Assembly (NCBI GenBank): GCA_903970285.1
Contig: CAJCHN010000129.1
Coordinates: 1-55,149 of the forward strand
Length of the DNA: 55,149 nucleotides
Direction of reading: 5' to 3'
Source: Rhodanobacteraceae bacterium
GTDB lineage: Bacteria; Acidobacteriota; Terriglobia; Terriglobales; Acidobacteriaceae
In this document: piece after piece, positions 52,804 through 55,149 of the stretch
Layout of the letters: each line of letters begins with the position of its first letter
Numbering within the stretch: the stretch's first letter is position 1
Translations under genes and position numbers: made by a program
Notes under the pieces: generated by a model
Databases searched by the model: none
What the model saw: only the letters and a program-made list of their open reading frames with translations
Told to the model about the DNA's origin: nothing

Positions 52804-54463
52804 GCGGTTTGTCTTGCTCCTTCAGGATGATCGAGATGGTCGATGAATTCGTTTGCGGTGGATTGAGAAGAGTGCAAGCCTCGGCTTTGCGTCTCGCCTC
52901 AGACAAAGAGATCGTCGTTGGGGGTCTGGTGGGAGGGTGCTTGCTCCGGCGGAGTTTGCGGTGGGTGAGTTCATCAAATCATCTCCCGGACGAGGGCAGC
53001 GGCGGTCCCGCCGATCTGCCAGTCGAGGAGGGAAATCGAGCTCCGCGCGAACTTCTCGTCTATCCGGATCAGCCCGGGTTTCGCGTGTGCGGGCGGGATG
53101 AAGTGCGGGAGCGAAAGGTTGCCAGAATCCACCTGAATTATAGGCCCGGCAGGCTTGGGGGTCAACGCAGCCTAGCCGCCCGCATACGGATTTATGGATG
53201 AGCCGAGAGCGTGATCTCCAATTTCAGCAAGTCCCGCGATCGCTCTCCCCTGCCTGCCAGCCGTTCTATGGGACTTACGTGTTCCATACCTTTGGCATTC
53301 CGTTTGCTCCACCCGAACCCTGTGAACGTAAGAGTCGGCTCTGACCCGCTCGACGAATTCACAGATCGTAGCTCCCAGACAGGAACAGTTTGCACCCATC
53401 GTAGGTGCGGACAGCGGCCGGGGGCTCCGGAGACATCTCCTCCAAGGGTGAGCATTCCGGTTTCAGGAGGCCAGCGACTGGCCATTTCAAAGGGACGACG
53501 AAGAAGGATGGACCTCAGAGCACTGGCGCCCGCAGGGCAGAGCCTGAGGTTCCCTTCCCCGACCCTCCGGTGAACCGCCACTCCGGTTTGCAGCCGTTCA
53601 ATTCCCTGGTTGTCATTTCGGCACATTCAGAGTAGGCTGGTGTTCGGTATTGAAAAGCGCGGAGCCAATGTTCCGGCTAAGCCTGGTTTCTCGCGGGCGC
53701 ACCCGGTTCACACGCGGTTTGGCGAGAGGCTGTGGGACTGCTGGATAGGCGCTGACACCTAGACTTGTATTTTTCCACGATGGCGAGTCCGCGCAGGTGG
53801 GTGTGCAGAGTAGGCAGTCTTGCCTCCGTCTCCTGTGAACAGGAGCGTTTCAGTGGTTTTCAGCAACTGATTTCGGTTGTATTTACTCTCGGCGGCTTAG
53901 TGGTGCGTCCTCAAGGTCGACGAGCCTCGTGCCGATAGACGATGCACCTGGCTTCTGCATGAATTCGCTTCAGAGCACATCCTGAGAGAGCGCGGGTTCG
54001 GCCTGAGCCGGCACAATAAAGTGGACGAAAAGGGCTGCTCGGGTTTACCTTGCATCGAATGCCTCGCCTTTCATGGAGTTCTCGGAGGGCGACGAAGGCG
54101 CAAGCTGTCAAGGGTGTTCGACGGGCTTGCCGTATCTCTCATCGTTCTGCTGAGGCGCCACGGTCACGTCAGGGCGCGAACGTCGAGGTGGCTGGAAGGG
54201 GTAGCTCCAGCGCGGGAGTGTGGTGGCTGCGGAGATGAAGGCAGGATTGATTCTAAGAATGTTGATCGTCGCGTATCCGGACACGTTGCAAGCTCGGAAC
54301 AGTCCCTTTAAAGATCGTTTATCCGAAGCACCGCGCCTTCAAGAGACGCACGGAATCGACTGCTCGCAGTCGATCTAGGTTGGGACTAAGAAGGTAGGTT
54401 GATCCCCGCAACACCAGGATCGCAACCTGCCGTGCAAGAGGAAGCGCAAGAGGAAGCAGAAGC
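52804..54463. other. 1.66-kb stretch without a recognised gene
   Basis: Frames here are short, show no family motifs and lack good start sites. The 63-residue frame 52974-53165 (minus, TTG start) has no ribosome site. I looked for rnpB, tmRNA, 6S RNA and tRNA hallmarks and found none. A small hairpin CTCCTG/CAGGAG lies at 53830-53845, a 20-bp dyad at 54356-54375 and a purine-rich leader with GCAAGAGGAAGC repeated twice just before the ATG at 54464. The upstream ends serve skp (minus) and the last gene (plus). The rest may be regulatory DNA or decayed sequence. Confidence 0.5.
54356..54375. promoter_or_regulatory. 20-bp dyad ATCGACTGC-TC-GCAGTCGAT
   Basis: Two perfect 9-base arms (54356-54364 and 54367-54375) flank a two-base centre. 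The loop is too short for a stable RNA hairpin with full pairing, and no T tract follows, so an operator is more likely than a terminator. It lies 88 bases before the last gene. Confidence 0.4.
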
Positions 54464-55149
54464 ATGAGTGCAGAGCAGAATGTGACGGAGATGCCGGTTC
54501 ACCCGGTATCACAGACCTCGGATCAAACGGATGCGGAGAGCTTTGGCGGCTCCGGCTACGAATTGGACGAGGATGGTCAGCGAATCCCGCACGGGATGGG
54601 TCAGTCAAAGAGCAGTCGGCGTCGGCGTCGTAAGCGGAAGGGCAAGGGCAGCGAAGCTGGTGCCTCCACCCAGGCCGCAACTCAGCCGGCTGGCTCTGAA
54701 CCCGGAGTGATCGCTTCGGTGCAGGGGCAGGAGCTGCAAACGGTCCAGACCGGCGGCGTTCCCGCTCTACCGCAGCAGGGTTTCCGCGGCAACAACGGGC
54801 AGGGCCGTAGCTTCGCCGGCCAGAACGGCAGCCAGCAGAGCAACGGACAGGCAGCTCCCGGCGGCACCAAACGCTGGAAGAAAAAGTTCCGTGATCGCGA
54901 CCGGCAGCGTCCCGAAAACAACGGCGGCCAGTCTGCGCAGAACTCCGCCGGGAGCAACGGCAACGGGGGAGGCTCGCCACAAAATGGCGGCGTCTTCCGC
55001 GGATCCGACACCCATCAACCGGGTAACAGTGCCCTTGGCTTCAAGCGGAAGAGCGGCTTCGGCGGGGGCGGCAAGCAGCAGCGCAGCGGCAACGGTGGCG
55101 GCGCGCGCGGTTTTGTCGGTCCAATGGACCATAGCTATCGCGTGGTGAA
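54464..55149 (+). CDS. Arg/Gly/Asn-rich low-complexity protein, 3' end beyond window
   Basis: Open from ATG 54464 to the window edge (228 codons, no stop). It opens with an acidic segment (MSAEQNVTEMPVHP), then GYELDEDGQRIPHGMG, a basic run SSRRRRRKRKGKG (~49-61), and then long Gly/Asn/Gln/Ser-rich stretches with scattered Arg-Gly (RGNNGQGRS, KRWKKKFRDRDRQR, GGGARGFVG). Such composition is common in RNA-binding or nucleoid proteins and in N-terminal extensions of Rho or RNase E/G. The missing C-terminus prevents identification. The leader (AGAGGAAGC) is about 10 bases upstream. Confidence 0.6.
   Translation, partial: MSAEQNVTEMPVHPVSQTSDQTDAESFGGSGYELDEDGQRIPHGMGQSKSSRRRRRKRKGKGSEAGASTQAATQPAGSEPGVIASVQGQELQTVQTGGVPALPQQGFRGNNGQGRSFAGQNGSQQSNGQAAPGGTKRWKKKFRDRDRQRPENNGGQSAQNSAGSNGNGGGSPQNGGVFRGSDTHQPGNSALGFKRKSGFGGGGKQQRSGNGGGARGFVGPMDHSYRVV

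Noticed and set aside
52974..53165. 63-codon minus-strand frame with plausible composition
   Set aside because: TTG start, no ribosome site and no family motif; kept only as a note on the gap.

Overview
The window is a 55 kb piece of a GC-rich chromosome from a Gram-negative-type bacterium. It encodes lipid A enzymes (fabZ-lpxA-lpxI), a BamD-like outer-membrane assembly protein and a Skp/OmpH chaperone. Protein style and gene mix (stressosome plus hybrid kinases, tldD/pmbA, LpxI rather than LpxH, Lys-rich histone-H1-like proteins) suggest Acidobacteriota, class Terriglobia. That placement is inference; no rRNA or other marker is present. I see no tRNA, rRNA, CRISPR array, insertion sequence or prophage.

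Region 1 (1-6.8 kb) is a signalling operon on the plus strand: RsbR, RsbS and RsbT stressosome proteins, an ATPase-SpoIIE phosphatase, a hybrid histidine kinase that starts with a further RsbT-like ATPase domain, and a REC-GAF-histidine kinase. No sigma factor or classical RsbU/V/W follows, so the stressosome probably feeds a two-component pathway.

Region 2 (6.8-15.8 kb, minus strand) holds a putative PD-(D/E)XK protein overlapping a short UvrC-like protein whose GIY-YIG active site looks degenerate, a VapBC-type toxin-antitoxin pair, an acyl-carrier-protein remnant, an operon tldD - two paralogous zinc-ribbon-like small proteins - pmbA, and a DUF1906 lipoprotein.

Region 3 (15.9-33.4 kb) carries a YfiT/DinB protein, rpe, bamD and the ISC iron-sulfur system: iscR-iscS-iscU-iscA, then hscB and fdx (opposite strand), then hscA 6 kb further on. 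The IscU keeps the LPPVK recognition motif of HscA. The cluster is split by a hicAB pair with a frameshifted hicA, an aldo/keto reductase, an unrecognised 1340-residue membrane protein, a GT87-type glycosyltransferase and a DinB protein. Hairpins lie after iscU and after iscA.

Region 4 (33.4-46.9 kb) is mixed housekeeping: RNase R, tyrS, a DUF2256-DUF3253 protein, a Lys-rich small protein, MmcQ/YjbR, DoxX, a short-chain dehydrogenase, secreted proteins of unknown role, fabZ-lpxA-lpxI, a phytoene-desaturase-like flavoprotein and a secreted peroxiredoxin. Region 5 (47-55.1 kb) holds a bipolar acidic/Lys-rich histone-like protein, an MltD-type lytic transglycosylase with LysM domains, lepA, skp, a 1.66 kb stretch without a recognisable gene, and the start of an Arg/Gly/Asn-rich protein cut by the window edge.
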